A stretch of 64,000 bases of DNA from Microbacteriaceae bacterium 3FA27C10 (GTDB lineage Bacteria > Actinomycetota > Actinomycetes > Actinomycetales > Microbacteriaceae), in the NCBI GenBank assembly GCA_005502775.1, contig SCNI01000006.1, positions 62,001-126,000 of the forward strand. The letters are read 5' to 3'. Positions 29,096-36,822 of this stretch are shown here, one piece after another; within the stretch, counting starts at the first letter, position 1, and every line of letters begins with the position of its first letter. The translations under genes were made by a program, and so were the position numbers. The notes under the pieces are model-generated. The model was not told the origin of the DNA, did no database searches, and was given only the letters and a program-made list of their open reading frames with translations.

Positions 29096-30526
29096 ATGGA
29101 CGCCCACGACATCCGCAACTCCTACCTGGCCTCCCTCGAAGGCCACGGCCACACCGTCATCGACCGAGCGAATCTGGTGCCGCGCGGCGACACCAGCACG
29201 CTCTTCACCGGGAGCGGGATGCAGGCGCTCCTTCCCTACCTGCTCGGCGAGACGCATCCGGCGGGCACGCGGCTGACCGACTCGCAGCCCTGCGTGCGAG
29301 CGCAGGACATCGACGAGGTCGGCGACAACCGCCACACCACCTTCTTCGAGATGCTCGGCAACTGGAGCCTGGGCGACTACTTCAAGGAGGACCAGATCCG
29401 CTGGTTCTTCGAGTTCCTGGTCGACACGGTGGGGCTCGATCCCGAGAAGCTCTACGTGACCTGCTTCATCGGCGACGAGGCCAACGGCATCCCGCGCGAC
29501 GAGGAGGCCGCCTCGATCTGGCAGAAGGTCTTCGGCGAGCGCGGCGTCTCGAACGGCATCGCCGTGATCGGCTCGCAGGCCGACGGGGATGCGCGGGGCG
29601 TGCATCCGGGCGAGCGCATCTTCTTCTACGACGGCGGCGAGAACTGGTGGTCTCGCGGCGGCTCGCTCGCGGCCACGCCCATCGGCGACCCGTGCGGTCC
29701 CGACAGCGAGGTGTTCTACGACTTCGGGCCGGAGAAGCAGGATGCGTCGTTCGGCCTCGCGCACCCTGCCAGCGATGGCGGGCAGTTCATGGAGATCGGC
29801 AATCAGGTGTTCATGCAGTACCGGCGCCTCGACGACGGCTCATTCGAGGAGCTCGCGCGGCGCAACGTCGACTTCGGCGGCGGGCTCGAGCGCATCGCGG
29901 CAGCCTCGATCGAGTCGGACGACGTGTTCCGCATCTCGCTGCTGTGGCCGATCATCGAGTCGCTGCAGGAGCTGACCGGGCGCCGCTACGAGGACGAGAC
30001 GGCGTCGATGCGGATCATCGCCGACCATCTTCGCGGAGCCACCTTCCTCGCCGTCGACGGGGTGCGGCCCTCGAACAAGGAGCAGGGCTATGTGATGCGG
30101 CGGCTGCTGCGGCGCGCCATCCGGCTCGCGCTCTCGCTCGGCCTCACCGAGAACTTCTTCGAGGTGGTGGTGCCGGTGATCGCCGATCTCTACGCGGCCG
30201 ACTACCCCGAGGTGGCGGCCTCGCGCGAGGAGGTCATCGCCGTGCTGGTGAAGGAGGAGAACGCCTTCCGGCGCACGCTCGAGGGCGGGCTGCAGACGCT
30301 CGCCGAGTGGGAGGTGGCCTCGATCACCGGTCGCGACGTGTTCCGGCTCTCGGACACCTACGGGTTCCCGAAGGAGCTGAGCGTCGAGGAGGCGCGGCGG
30401 CTCGGCATCGAGGTGGCCGACGACTGGGAGGCGGAGTTCGCCCTGGCCCTGGGGGAGCAGCGCGAGCGCTCCCGCGGGGCGACGCGCCTCGGCGCGGCCG
30501 GCTTGCCGGGCGGCGCGACCGCCTAG
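29096..30526 (+). CDS. Free-standing alanyl-tRNA synthetase-like protein (catalytic and tRNA-recognition domains only)
   Basis: A 476-residue protein equal to the first half of AlaRS. The class II catalytic core is present (motif 2 region FFEMLGNWSLGDYFK near 83-97, motif 3-like DFGGGLER), as is the helical tRNA-recognition domain (MRRLLRRAIR, DTYGFPKELS). It stops right after EQRERSR, where full AlaRS continues into the editing domain. The HxxxH/CxxxH editing site and C-Ala domain are absent, with no downstream remnant before the terminator at 30599, so it does not look recently truncated. It could be a functional aminoacylating paralogue or have another alanyl-transfer role. Confidence 0.85.
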   Translation: MDAHDIRNSYLASLEGHGHTVIDRANLVPRGDTSTLFTGSGMQALLPYLLGETHPAGTRLTDSQPCVRAQDIDEVGDNRHTTFFEMLGNWSLGDYFKEDQIRWFFEFLVDTVGLDPEKLYVTCFIGDEANGIPRDEEAASIWQKVFGERGVSNGIAVIGSQADGDARGVHPGERIFFYDGGENWWSRGGSLAATPIGDPCGPDSEVFYDFGPEKQDASFGLAHPASDGGQFMEIGNQVFMQYRRLDDGSFEELARRNVDFGGGLERIAAASIESDDVFRISLLWPIIESLQELTGRRYEDETASMRIIADHLRGATFLAVDGVRPSNKEQGYVMRRLLRRAIRLALSLGLTENFFEVVVPVIADLYAADYPEVAASREEVIAVLVKEENAFRRTLEGGLQTLAEWEVASITGRDVFRLSDTYGFPKELSVEEARRLGIEVADDWEAEFALALGEQRERSRGATRLGAAGLPGGATA

Positions 30527-30598
30527 GTGGCGTGACGCCGTCCCCGCCCCGGATGCGCCGCGCGCCCGCCCGCATCGACGGAGTTCGGGGTGCCTTCA

Positions 30599-30650
30599 CT
30601 GAAACGACGGAGCCTAGGCCCGCATCCGGCCCGGCCCTCCGTCGTTTCAG
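30599..30650. terminator. Bidirectional terminator hairpin overlapping the dcd stop
   Basis: CTGAAACGACGGAG (30599-30612) pairs perfectly with CTCCGTCGTTTCAG (30637-30650), a 14-bp stem with a 24-base GC-rich loop. It separates the convergent AlaRS-like gene from dcd, whose stop codon (30647-30649) lies inside the right arm. Confidence 0.75.
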
Positions 30651-31252
30651 CCGCCGAGGGCGCCGTCGGTGTCAGCTGAGACGTCGCTGCGGTGGAAGTT
30701 CAGGTGCGAGCGCGAGGCGGTCGGGCCCCGCTGGCCCTGGTAACGCGAGTTGTACTGGCTCGAGCCGTAGGGCCTCTCGGTGGGGCTCGAGAGCTGGAAG
30801 AAGCACAGCTGGCCGATCTTCATGCCCGGCCAGAGCTTGATCGGCAGTGTGGCGACGTTGCTGAGCTCGAGCGTGACGTGACCGGTGAAGCCGGGGTCGA
30901 TGAAGCCCGCGGTGGAGTGGGTGAGCAGCCCGAGCCGGCCGAGCGAGCTCTTGCCCTCGAGGCGGGCCGCGATGTCGTCGGGCAGACCGACGCGCTCGTA
31001 GGTGCTGCCGAGAACGAACTCTCCCGGATGCAGGATGAACGGCTCGTCGGGCTTGGTCTCGATCAGCCGCGTGAGCTCCGGCTGGTCCTCGGCCGGGTCG
31101 ATGAAGGGGTACTTGTGGTTGTCGAACAGGCGGAAGTACCGGTCGAGGCGCACGTCGATGGACGAGGGCTGCAGCATCGCCGGGTCGTAGGGCTCGAGGC
31201 TGACCCGGTTCTCGCGGAGCTGGGTGCGGATGTCGCGGTCGGAGAGGAGCAC
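30647..31252 (-). CDS. dcd: dCTP deaminase
   Basis: A 201-residue member of the dUTPase-like trimeric family. It deaminates dCTP for dTTP synthesis. Conserved features are [10 protein letters not shown] (Ser/Arg substrate contacts), [12 protein letters not shown] with the catalytic Glu, and the C-terminal QGQRGPT lid. In some actinobacteria the enzyme is bifunctional (dCTP to dUMP); which form this is cannot be settled here. Divergent from a tRNA-Gly gene 47 bp upstream. Confidence 0.95.
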   Translation of the reverse strand: MLLSDRDIRTQLRENRVSLEPYDPAMLQPSSIDVRLDRYFRLFDNHKYPFIDPAEDQPELTRLIETKPDEPFILHPGEFVLGSTYERVGLPDDIAARLEGKSSLGRLGLLTHSTAGFIDPGFTGHVTLELSNVATLPIKLWPGMKIGQLCFFQLSSPTERPYGSSQYNSRYQGQRGPTASRSHLNFHRSDVSADTDGALGG

Positions 31253-31299
31253 GGAGTCAGTGTAACGGCGCTCCTGCTATCCTCGGTTCTGCACCATAC

Positions 31300-31373
31300 G
31301 CGGATGTAGTTCAATGGCAGAACTTCAGCTTCCCAAGCTGATAGCGCGGGTTCGATTCCCGTCATCCGCTCCA
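31300..31373 (+). tRNA. tRNA-Gly (anticodon CCC)
   Basis: Complete cloverleaf. Acceptor GCGGATG pairs with CATCCGC (31300-31306 / 31363-31369). D arm GTTC/GAAC. Anticodon stem TCAGC/GCTGA encloses loop TTCCCAA, with anticodon CCC at 31332-31334. The T arm has TTCGATT loop. Discriminator T is followed by an encoded CCA (31371-31373). It reads GGG glycine codons. Confidence 0.97.
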
Positions 31374-31454
31374 CAAGGCCGCCCTGAGCGGTCGATCTCA
31401 CAGATTTCACCGGTTCGCCTCGTGGCAGCCCCGCGACGGGTGCAGGATGTGCGT

Positions 31455-31850
31455 ATGCCCGCATCCCACTCCGTCGCCCGCACCATCGGCCGCATCGCGC
31501 TCGGCGCCGCCCTCGTGTTCGCCGGCACCAGCCACCTGAGCTTCGCCCGCAAGGACTTCCAGGCCCAGGTGCCGGAATGGGTGCCGCTCGACACCGACAC
31601 CGTGGTGCTCGCGTCGGGCATCGTCGAGATCGCCCTCGGCAGCGCCCTCATCGCCCTGCCGAAGAAGCAGAGGGCGGTCGGTACGGTCGCCGCCCTGTTC
31701 TTCACCGCGATCTTCCCCGGCAACATCTCGCAGTGGCTCAACGAGCGCGACGCCTTCGGACTCGACACCGATCGCAAGCGCGCCCTCCGCCTGCTCTTCC
31801 AGCCCGTGCTCGTGGCCTGGGCGCTCTGGTCGACGCGAGCCAAGCACTGA
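31455..31850 (+). CDS. DoxX-like small membrane protein
   Basis: A 131-residue protein with four hydrophobic segments (about 11-27, 48-65, 74-92, 110-126) and short charged loops (FARKDFQAQVPEWVP). This is the layout of DoxX/DoxD-family membrane proteins, some of which sit in redox complexes. Start at ATG 31455. A single gene between tRNA-Gly and the hydrolase run; no specific role is visible. Confidence 0.68.
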   Translation: MPASHSVARTIGRIALGAALVFAGTSHLSFARKDFQAQVPEWVPLDTDTVVLASGIVEIALGSALIALPKKQRAVGTVAALFFTAIFPGNISQWLNERDAFGLDTDRKRALRLLFQPVLVAWALWSTRAKH

Positions 31851-31924
31851 CCGGCCCGGAACACGGATCGGACTGACACCGGAGGCACAGCCCCCTCACC
31901 GGCAGCGCGCGTAGCGTCGCCGGC

Positions 31925-32986
31925 ATGAACACCGCGGCAGCCCATCGGATGCCCCTCCCACGACGCTGGAGCTGGACCTCCGTGAAGAGCGGAACCGCCT
32001 TCATCCAGCGCGTTCCGGTGTGGGCCTGGCGCCTTCTCATGCACTCCGTCAGCCGCAGCGAGCACGCCCGTTTCAACGCCGACCCGATCACCGCGGTCGA
32101 CTACCGCTTCGACATCGACTTCGTGGGCGACGGGATCCGCGCGCACCGGCTCGACGTCATCTCGCCCCGAGTCGCACCCGCGGCCGGACCCCCCACCGCC
32201 GGCCTCCCGGTCTACATCTACTTCCACGGCGGCGGCTGGACCTCCGGCGACAAGCGCTCGCTCACGAAGTACTGCGCGAGCCAGGCGCTCGGAGGCATGG
32301 TGGTGGTGAACGTCAACTATCGGCGCGCCACGCAGTTCACGATGACCCACATGCTGCACGACGCGAACGCCGCCCTCGCCTGGGTCACCCAGAACATCGC
32401 AGAGTTCGGCGGCGACCCCTCGCGCATCGTGCTCGGCGGCGACTCGGCCGGTGGCCAGATCTCGGCACTGCTCGCGGCGGCGCACTTCCGACCCGAACTC
32501 GCCGAGCACTACGGGCTCGAGCCCGCGGCGCCGCGTGAGGCCGTGCGGGGCCTCGTGCAGCACTGCAGCGTGGTCGACTTCTCGGTGATGTTCGAACGCG
32601 GGTTCATCCTGAGCCTGGCCTTCGTGCGGATGCTGCTGCCGCATCCCGGGGCCACCGCGACGGGCAGGCGCACGCGCAGCGAGCTGCGCCGCGCAGCCGC
32701 CTACCTCTCGCCCATCGAGTGGCTCGATTCCGCCTTTCCTCCCGTGTTCGTGAGCACCTCCGAGCGCGACTACTTCTATCGCGCCAACCTCAACTTCATC
32801 GCGCGACTGCGCGAACACGGGGTGCGAGTGGATTCGCTCGTCTACGACCGCGCGAACGCGAACACCCTGCACACCTGGCAGCAGGACTCCCGCTACCCCG
32901 AGTCGCAGGAGGTCTACCAGCGACTGCAGGGCTTCGTGCGCGAGGTCACGGCGGTCGCCTCCCAGCCGGGTAGATTGGCCCTGTGA
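31925..32986 (+). CDS. Alpha/beta hydrolase, hormone-sensitive-lipase (type IV) esterase family
   Basis: A 353-residue esterase. The oxyanion motif YFHGGGW and nucleophile elbow GGDSAGG place it in the HSL family. The likely catalytic Asp is in STSERDYFY and the catalytic His in LHTWQQ, completing the Ser-Asp-His set. It starts with ATG at 31925 and its TGA overlaps the GTG of the nucleoside hydrolase by 4 bp, so the two are coupled, though a shared pathway is not obvious. Confidence 0.83.
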   Translation: MNTAAAHRMPLPRRWSWTSVKSGTAFIQRVPVWAWRLLMHSVSRSEHARFNADPITAVDYRFDIDFVGDGIRAHRLDVISPRVAPAAGPPTAGLPVYIYFHGGGWTSGDKRSLTKYCASQALGGMVVVNVNYRRATQFTMTHMLHDANAALAWVTQNIAEFGGDPSRIVLGGDSAGGQISALLAAAHFRPELAEHYGLEPAAPREAVRGLVQHCSVVDFSVMFERGFILSLAFVRMLLPHPGATATGRRTRSELRRAAAYLSPIEWLDSAFPPVFVSTSERDYFYRANLNFIARLREHGVRVDSLVYDRANANTLHTWQQDSRYPESQEVYQRLQGFVREVTAVASQPGRLAL

Positions 32987-33945
32987 CCGTACCTGTTCTG
33001 CTCGACGTCGACACCGGGATCGACGATGCGATGGCCATCCTGTTCGCCGTCGCCCACCCCGACATCGACGTGCTCGCCATCACATGCGTCGCGGGGAATA
33101 CCTCGCTCGAGAACGTCGTGAACAACACCCTGCGGGTTCTCGACACGGCGGGCGCCCCGGCGATTCCCGTGGCCGCGGGCGCCGTGCGGCCGCTCATCGA
33201 GCCGCCCCGTTCCTCACACGTGCACGGCAGCGACGGCCTCGGCGGCGTGGACCTTCCGGCCACCACCCGTTTTCCGGATGCGCGCCACGCCGTCGACCTG
33301 CTGCGCGACACCCTGCTCGCCGCCGCCGAGCCGGTCACCATCATCGCGCTCGCTCCGCAGACGAATCTCGCCCTGCTGCTGCGCCAGTACCCCGAGGTCG
33401 TGCCCCACATCGAGCGCATCCTCTTCATGGGCGGCTCCGCCTCCGGAGGCAACGCGACCCCGGTGGCCGAGTTCAACGTGTGGCACGACCCGGAGGCCGC
33501 AGCCATCGTGATCGACTCCGGAGCCCCCTGCTTCATGTACGGACTCGACGTCTTCAACCAGGTCACCATCGACCAGGCCGACGCCGATGCGCTGCGAAGC
33601 GCGCCCGGCGCATCCGCTCGCCTCGCCGGCGCGATGCTCTACTTCCAGATGGCCGACGACGTCGACGGCGAGGCCGACCCCGACGGTTACGCCGGGCACA
33701 TCGGCGATGCCGGCGCCGTCTGCGCGCTCGTCGACCCCGGGGCCTTGCGCGTCGAGCACCGGCCCGTGCGGGTGCAGTTGTCGGGCGACGGGCGCGGCCA
33801 GACCATCGTCGACCGCCGGCAGCGCGCCGGTGAGGATGCGAACCACGGCGGCGCCACGGCGGCGGTCGCGATCGACGTGGCCCTCGATGTCGATGCCGAG
33901 CGCTACGCGCGGCTCTTCCTCGACACCGTCGCCCTGCTCCCCTGA
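32983..33945 (+). CDS. Nucleoside hydrolase (inosine/uridine-preferring family)
   Basis: A 320-residue hydrolase that splits the N-glycosidic bond of ribonucleosides for salvage. The calcium-binding motif DVDTGIDDAMA is at residues 8-18, and the HGSDGLGG and NVWHDPEAA motifs are present, the latter holding the Asn/His typical of the active site. The GTG start overlaps the upstream esterase stop. An MBL-fold hydrolase follows after 15 bp, probably in the same transcript. Substrate preference is not assignable. Confidence 0.9.
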   Translation: MTVPVLLDVDTGIDDAMAILFAVAHPDIDVLAITCVAGNTSLENVVNNTLRVLDTAGAPAIPVAAGAVRPLIEPPRSSHVHGSDGLGGVDLPATTRFPDARHAVDLLRDTLLAAAEPVTIIALAPQTNLALLLRQYPEVVPHIERILFMGGSASGGNATPVAEFNVWHDPEAAAIVIDSGAPCFMYGLDVFNQVTIDQADADALRSAPGASARLAGAMLYFQMADDVDGEADPDGYAGHIGDAGAVCALVDPGALRVEHRPVRVQLSGDGRGQTIVDRRQRAGEDANHGGATAAVAIDVALDVDAERYARLFLDTVALLP

Positions 33946-33960
33946 GCCGGTCGAGCGGCG

Positions 33961-34959
33961 ATGATCCCCACGAGTCCGGCTGAGTTCGCGGCCTCCAACG
34001 ACCGACGGCTGCCGGTGACCGAGCAGGTCGGCGAGTACACCTGGACCCTCCCGCAGCCCGTGCCCGCCGGTACCGTGCCCTACACGCTCGGCTATCTCGT
34101 GAAGGATTCCCGAAACGGAATACATGTGATCGACCCGGGTTGGGGCTCCGACGAGAACTGGGCGCGGCTCGAAGAGGCGCTCACGGGGCTGGGCGCGCAG
34201 CCCGGAGACGTCGCCTCCATCCTCATCACGCACCTGCACCCCGACCACCTCGGTCTGGCCGAGCGGCTCCGCGAGCAGAGCACCGGCGCGCCGGTGGTCC
34301 TGCACCGCGCCGAACAGGCCGCGGCGGATGCCCTGGTCGCGAGCGCGAGCGACCGCGTGCGGACACAGGTGCAGTTGTCGGAGGAGTGGGGCGTGCCCGC
34401 CGATCGGCGCCCGGAACTGGAGCGGGTGGCCCGGCGCAGCGACACCCTCAAGCCGTTCACCGCCGACCTGCTGGTGGAGCACGACGAAGAGCTCGACATC
34501 CCGGGCCGCCGGATCCGTGCGCGTCACACACCCGGCCACACCCCCGGGCACATCTGCCTCGACGACCGGAGCCAGCGCCACCTCTTCACCGGCGACCACG
34601 TGCTGCCGACGGTCTTCCCCGGGATCGGGCTCGGCGGACCGACCACGACGAACCCGATCGACGACTACCTGAACTCCCTCGACGCCGTGCTGGAATACGA
34701 CGACTACGCCGACACCCTCCCCGGCCACGGCTACCGCTTCCGCGGCATCGCCGAGCGCTGCCGCGACATGCGGGCCCACCACCTGCGGCGCGCATCACAG
34801 GTCGAAGCGGCGCTCGACGCGCATCCGGATGCCGACATCTGGGCGGTCGCGAGCTCGATCACCTGGTCGGCCGGATGGGCGAAGCTGCACGACTTCCTGC
34901 TGTTCTCCGCGCTCGCGCAGACCGCGATGCACGTCGACCGGCTCCGCCGCCCGCGCTGA
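33961..34959 (+). CDS. MBL-fold metallohydrolase
   Basis: A 332-residue metallo-beta-lactamase-fold protein. The metal ligands are visible: THLHPDHLG (HxHxDH), HTPGHTPGH, TGDHVLP and a C-terminal LPGHG. The C-terminal helical extension (residues ~255-332) contains a HLRRASQVEAAL helix, as in MBL hydrolases with a winged C-domain. It is 15 bp after the nucleoside hydrolase. The substrate is unknown. Confidence 0.87.
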   Translation: MIPTSPAEFAASNDRRLPVTEQVGEYTWTLPQPVPAGTVPYTLGYLVKDSRNGIHVIDPGWGSDENWARLEEALTGLGAQPGDVASILITHLHPDHLGLAERLREQSTGAPVVLHRAEQAAADALVASASDRVRTQVQLSEEWGVPADRRPELERVARRSDTLKPFTADLLVEHDEELDIPGRRIRARHTPGHTPGHICLDDRSQRHLFTGDHVLPTVFPGIGLGGPTTTNPIDDYLNSLDAVLEYDDYADTLPGHGYRFRGIAERCRDMRAHHLRRASQVEAALDAHPDADIWAVASSITWSAGWAKLHDFLLFSALAQTAMHVDRLRRPR

Positions 34960-35003
34960 TCCGGGCCTGCGTGCCACAATTGACGCAACCGAGCGGAGGA
35001 TCC

Positions 35004-35654
35004 GTGGCCGAATTCGTCGACATCCCGTCACCGGGGTGGCCGCTCGAGTTCGGTGAGCCCGGCCGCCCCGGCATCGTGATCGTGCACGACGACTACGGTC
35101 GCCTGCCCTATCTCGAGGCCTACGCGAAATCCCTCGCCAATCAGGGTTTCTTCGTGGCGGTCCCCGATCTCTTCGACGGCCGGGCCACCATCCAGGCCGC
35201 CGGGGCCGCCGAGCTCGCCGCGCGCCTCGACCCGGGGTTCGCCCTCGCCGCCCTCGACGACGCGGTGGCCCTCGCGCGTGGGCACGGCGCCACCCGGGTG
35301 GGGCTCATCGGTCTCGGCCTCGGCGGCCGGCTCGCGCTGCGGCTCGCCCAGAGCGGCGCGGCGGATGCGGTGGTCGCCTATTACGCGACTCTCGGCGACG
35401 ACGAGGCCGGCATCATCCCGTGCCCCGTGCTCGTGCACCGGGCCGGCGCCGACGACGATCGAGCCGAGTCTCTTGCGGTGGACGAGTTCGTCAGCCGGCT
35501 CAAGGAGCACGGCACTCCGATCACGCAGCACCGCTACGCAGCCGCCCATGAGGGCTTTGCGAACGCGACCATGCTGGAGCTGCTCGACAAGAACGCCGCT
35601 GCGCTCGCCTTCGCCCGCTCGACGTACTTCTTGCAGGCGCAGCTGCTCGACTGA
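35004..35654 (+). CDS. Dienelactone-hydrolase-like protein lacking the nucleophile
   Basis: A 216-residue alpha/beta hydrolase of DLH fold (VIVHDDYGRLPYLEAYAKSL near residue 25; VAVPDLFDG at 51-59; terminal HEGFAN His motif). The nucleophile elbow, normally GxCxGG, reads GLGLGG at 103-108, so the catalytic Cys is Gly105. The His is retained. The start is GTG at 35004, with GGAGGA 8 bp upstream. A non-catalytic or altered function is likely; see findings. Confidence 0.8.
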   Translation: MAEFVDIPSPGWPLEFGEPGRPGIVIVHDDYGRLPYLEAYAKSLANQGFFVAVPDLFDGRATIQAAGAAELAARLDPGFALAALDDAVALARGHGATRVGLIGLGLGGRLALRLAQSGAADAVVAYYATLGDDEAGIIPCPVLVHRAGADDDRAESLAVDEFVSRLKEHGTPITQHRYAAAHEGFANATMLELLDKNAAALAFARSTYFLQAQLLD

Positions 35655-35737
35655 GCCGGCCCTTCGACTGAGCCGGCCCTTCGACCGAACCCGCGCCGCT
35701 CGACCAGGACCGCCGCCTCTGGGTAAGGTTGCCCTTC

Positions 35738-36040
35738 GTGACCACATTCTCCCCCGACGTCGTCGGCGCCATCCTGCGCCACATGAACGGCGACCACACC
35801 GTCGACAACCTGCTCATCGCCCGCGCCTTCGTGAACCCGGACGCCTCGGCCAGCACCATGATCGACCTCGACGGCGAGGGCGGCCGCTGGGAGGTCACCG
35901 TCGACGGCATCGCCTCGAACGCCTTCGTGGCGTGGCCCGCGGGCAGCATCACCGAGCGCGCCGAGGTACGTCGAGAGATCGTCGCGCTCTACGACGCCGC
36001 GTGCGCGGTGCTCGGCGTCGAACCCCGACCACATTCCTGA
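35738..36040 (+). CDS. DUF2470 domain protein (heme-associated)
   Basis: About 100 residues, essentially one DUF2470 domain with the conserved HMNGDHTVDNLLIAR helix. DUF2470 often occurs fused or next to pyridoxamine-oxidase-like heme utilisation proteins. Here it stands 79 bp upstream of heme oxygenase, supporting a heme or iron role. The start is GTG 35738, preferred over a TTG three codons earlier because GGGTAAGG is then well spaced. Confidence 0.78.
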   Translation: MTTFSPDVVGAILRHMNGDHTVDNLLIARAFVNPDASASTMIDLDGEGGRWEVTVDGIASNAFVAWPAGSITERAEVRREIVALYDAACAVLGVEPRPHS

Positions 36041-36072
36041 CGAATACCAAGGTTGCGGCGGGCCGTCTTCCG

Positions 36073-36091
36073 CTAGGTTAGGTAACACTTA
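36073..36091. promoter_or_regulatory. DtxR/IdeR-type iron box upstream of heme oxygenase
   Basis: CTAGGTTAGGTAACACTTA matches the 19-bp DtxR/IdeR consensus (TTAGGTTAGGCTAACCTAA) at 13 positions, with the left half nearly perfect. It lies 29 bp before the heme oxygenase ATG. Iron-loaded DtxR would repress, so heme iron release would be induced in iron shortage. Confidence 0.7.
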
Positions 36092-36119
36092 CTTGACTCG
36101 ACCGCATGGGAATCATCGA

Positions 36120-36773
36120 ATGCCTGCTGTAATCCCCTTCTCGCAAGCGCTCCGCGAGCGCACCTGGACCGGCCACAGCGACAGCGAAGGTGCCGGCTTC
36201 ATGACGGAGCTGATGAGTGGCAAGGGCACACGCGATGACTACGTCGCCCTCGTGGCTCAGCACTTCTTCATCTACGAGGCCCTCGAGGCGGCGGCGGATC
36301 GTATGAAGAACGATCCGGTGGCGGCCGAGTTCATCAGCCCCAAGCTCACGCGACTGCCGGCGATCGAAGAAGACCTGCGCTTCCTGATCGGCGAGGACTG
36401 GCGCGAGCAGATCACGCCGCTGCCGACGACGGCCCGCTACGTGAAGCGCATCAACGAGGTTGCGGCCACCTGGAACGGCGGCTTCATCGCCCACCACTAC
36501 ACGCGGTACCTCGGCGATCTCTCGGGCGGCCAGATCATCCGCACCCTGATGCAGCGCCAGTTCGGCTTCGAGACCAACGGCGTGGGCTTCTACCTCTTCG
36601 GCGACATCGCCAAGCCGAAGGAGTTCAAGGAGACCTACCGCACGCAGCTCGACGCCGTCGACTGGGACGACGCCGAGCGCGAGCGCGTCATCGACGAGGT
36701 GCTCGTGGCCTACCGCTTCAACACCGAGTTGTTCCTCGACCTCGCCGAGGCGAAGGCTTCCGCCGCGGCCTGA
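36120..36773 (+). CDS. hmuO: Biliverdin-producing heme oxygenase
   Basis: A 217-residue HO-1-type enzyme that opens heme to biliverdin, CO and Fe. The proximal His is in ERTWTGHSDSEG (near residue 19), and the distal helix has the flexible glycines of RYLGDLSGGQ. The ATG at 36120 gives the family N-terminus. An iron box lies directly upstream and a DUF2470 gene precedes it. No heme transporter genes are in the window. Confidence 0.94.
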   Translation: MPAVIPFSQALRERTWTGHSDSEGAGFMTELMSGKGTRDDYVALVAQHFFIYEALEAAADRMKNDPVAAEFISPKLTRLPAIEEDLRFLIGEDWREQITPLPTTARYVKRINEVAATWNGGFIAHHYTRYLGDLSGGQIIRTLMQRQFGFETNGVGFYLFGDIAKPKEFKETYRTQLDAVDWDDAERERVIDEVLVAYRFNTELFLDLAEAKASAAA

Positions 36774-36798
36774 CGCCAGCCCAGGTTCCCCCACCCGA

Positions 36799-36816
36799 CG
36801 AGCCCTGACGGGCCCG
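36799..36816. terminator. Possible short terminator between convergent genes
   Basis: CGAGCCC-TGAC-GGGCCCG forms a 7-bp stem with one mismatch in the 49-bp gap between heme oxygenase (ends 36773) and the YhgE gene (ends 36823). Weak evidence. Confidence 0.35.
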
Positions 36817-36822
36817 GCGGGG

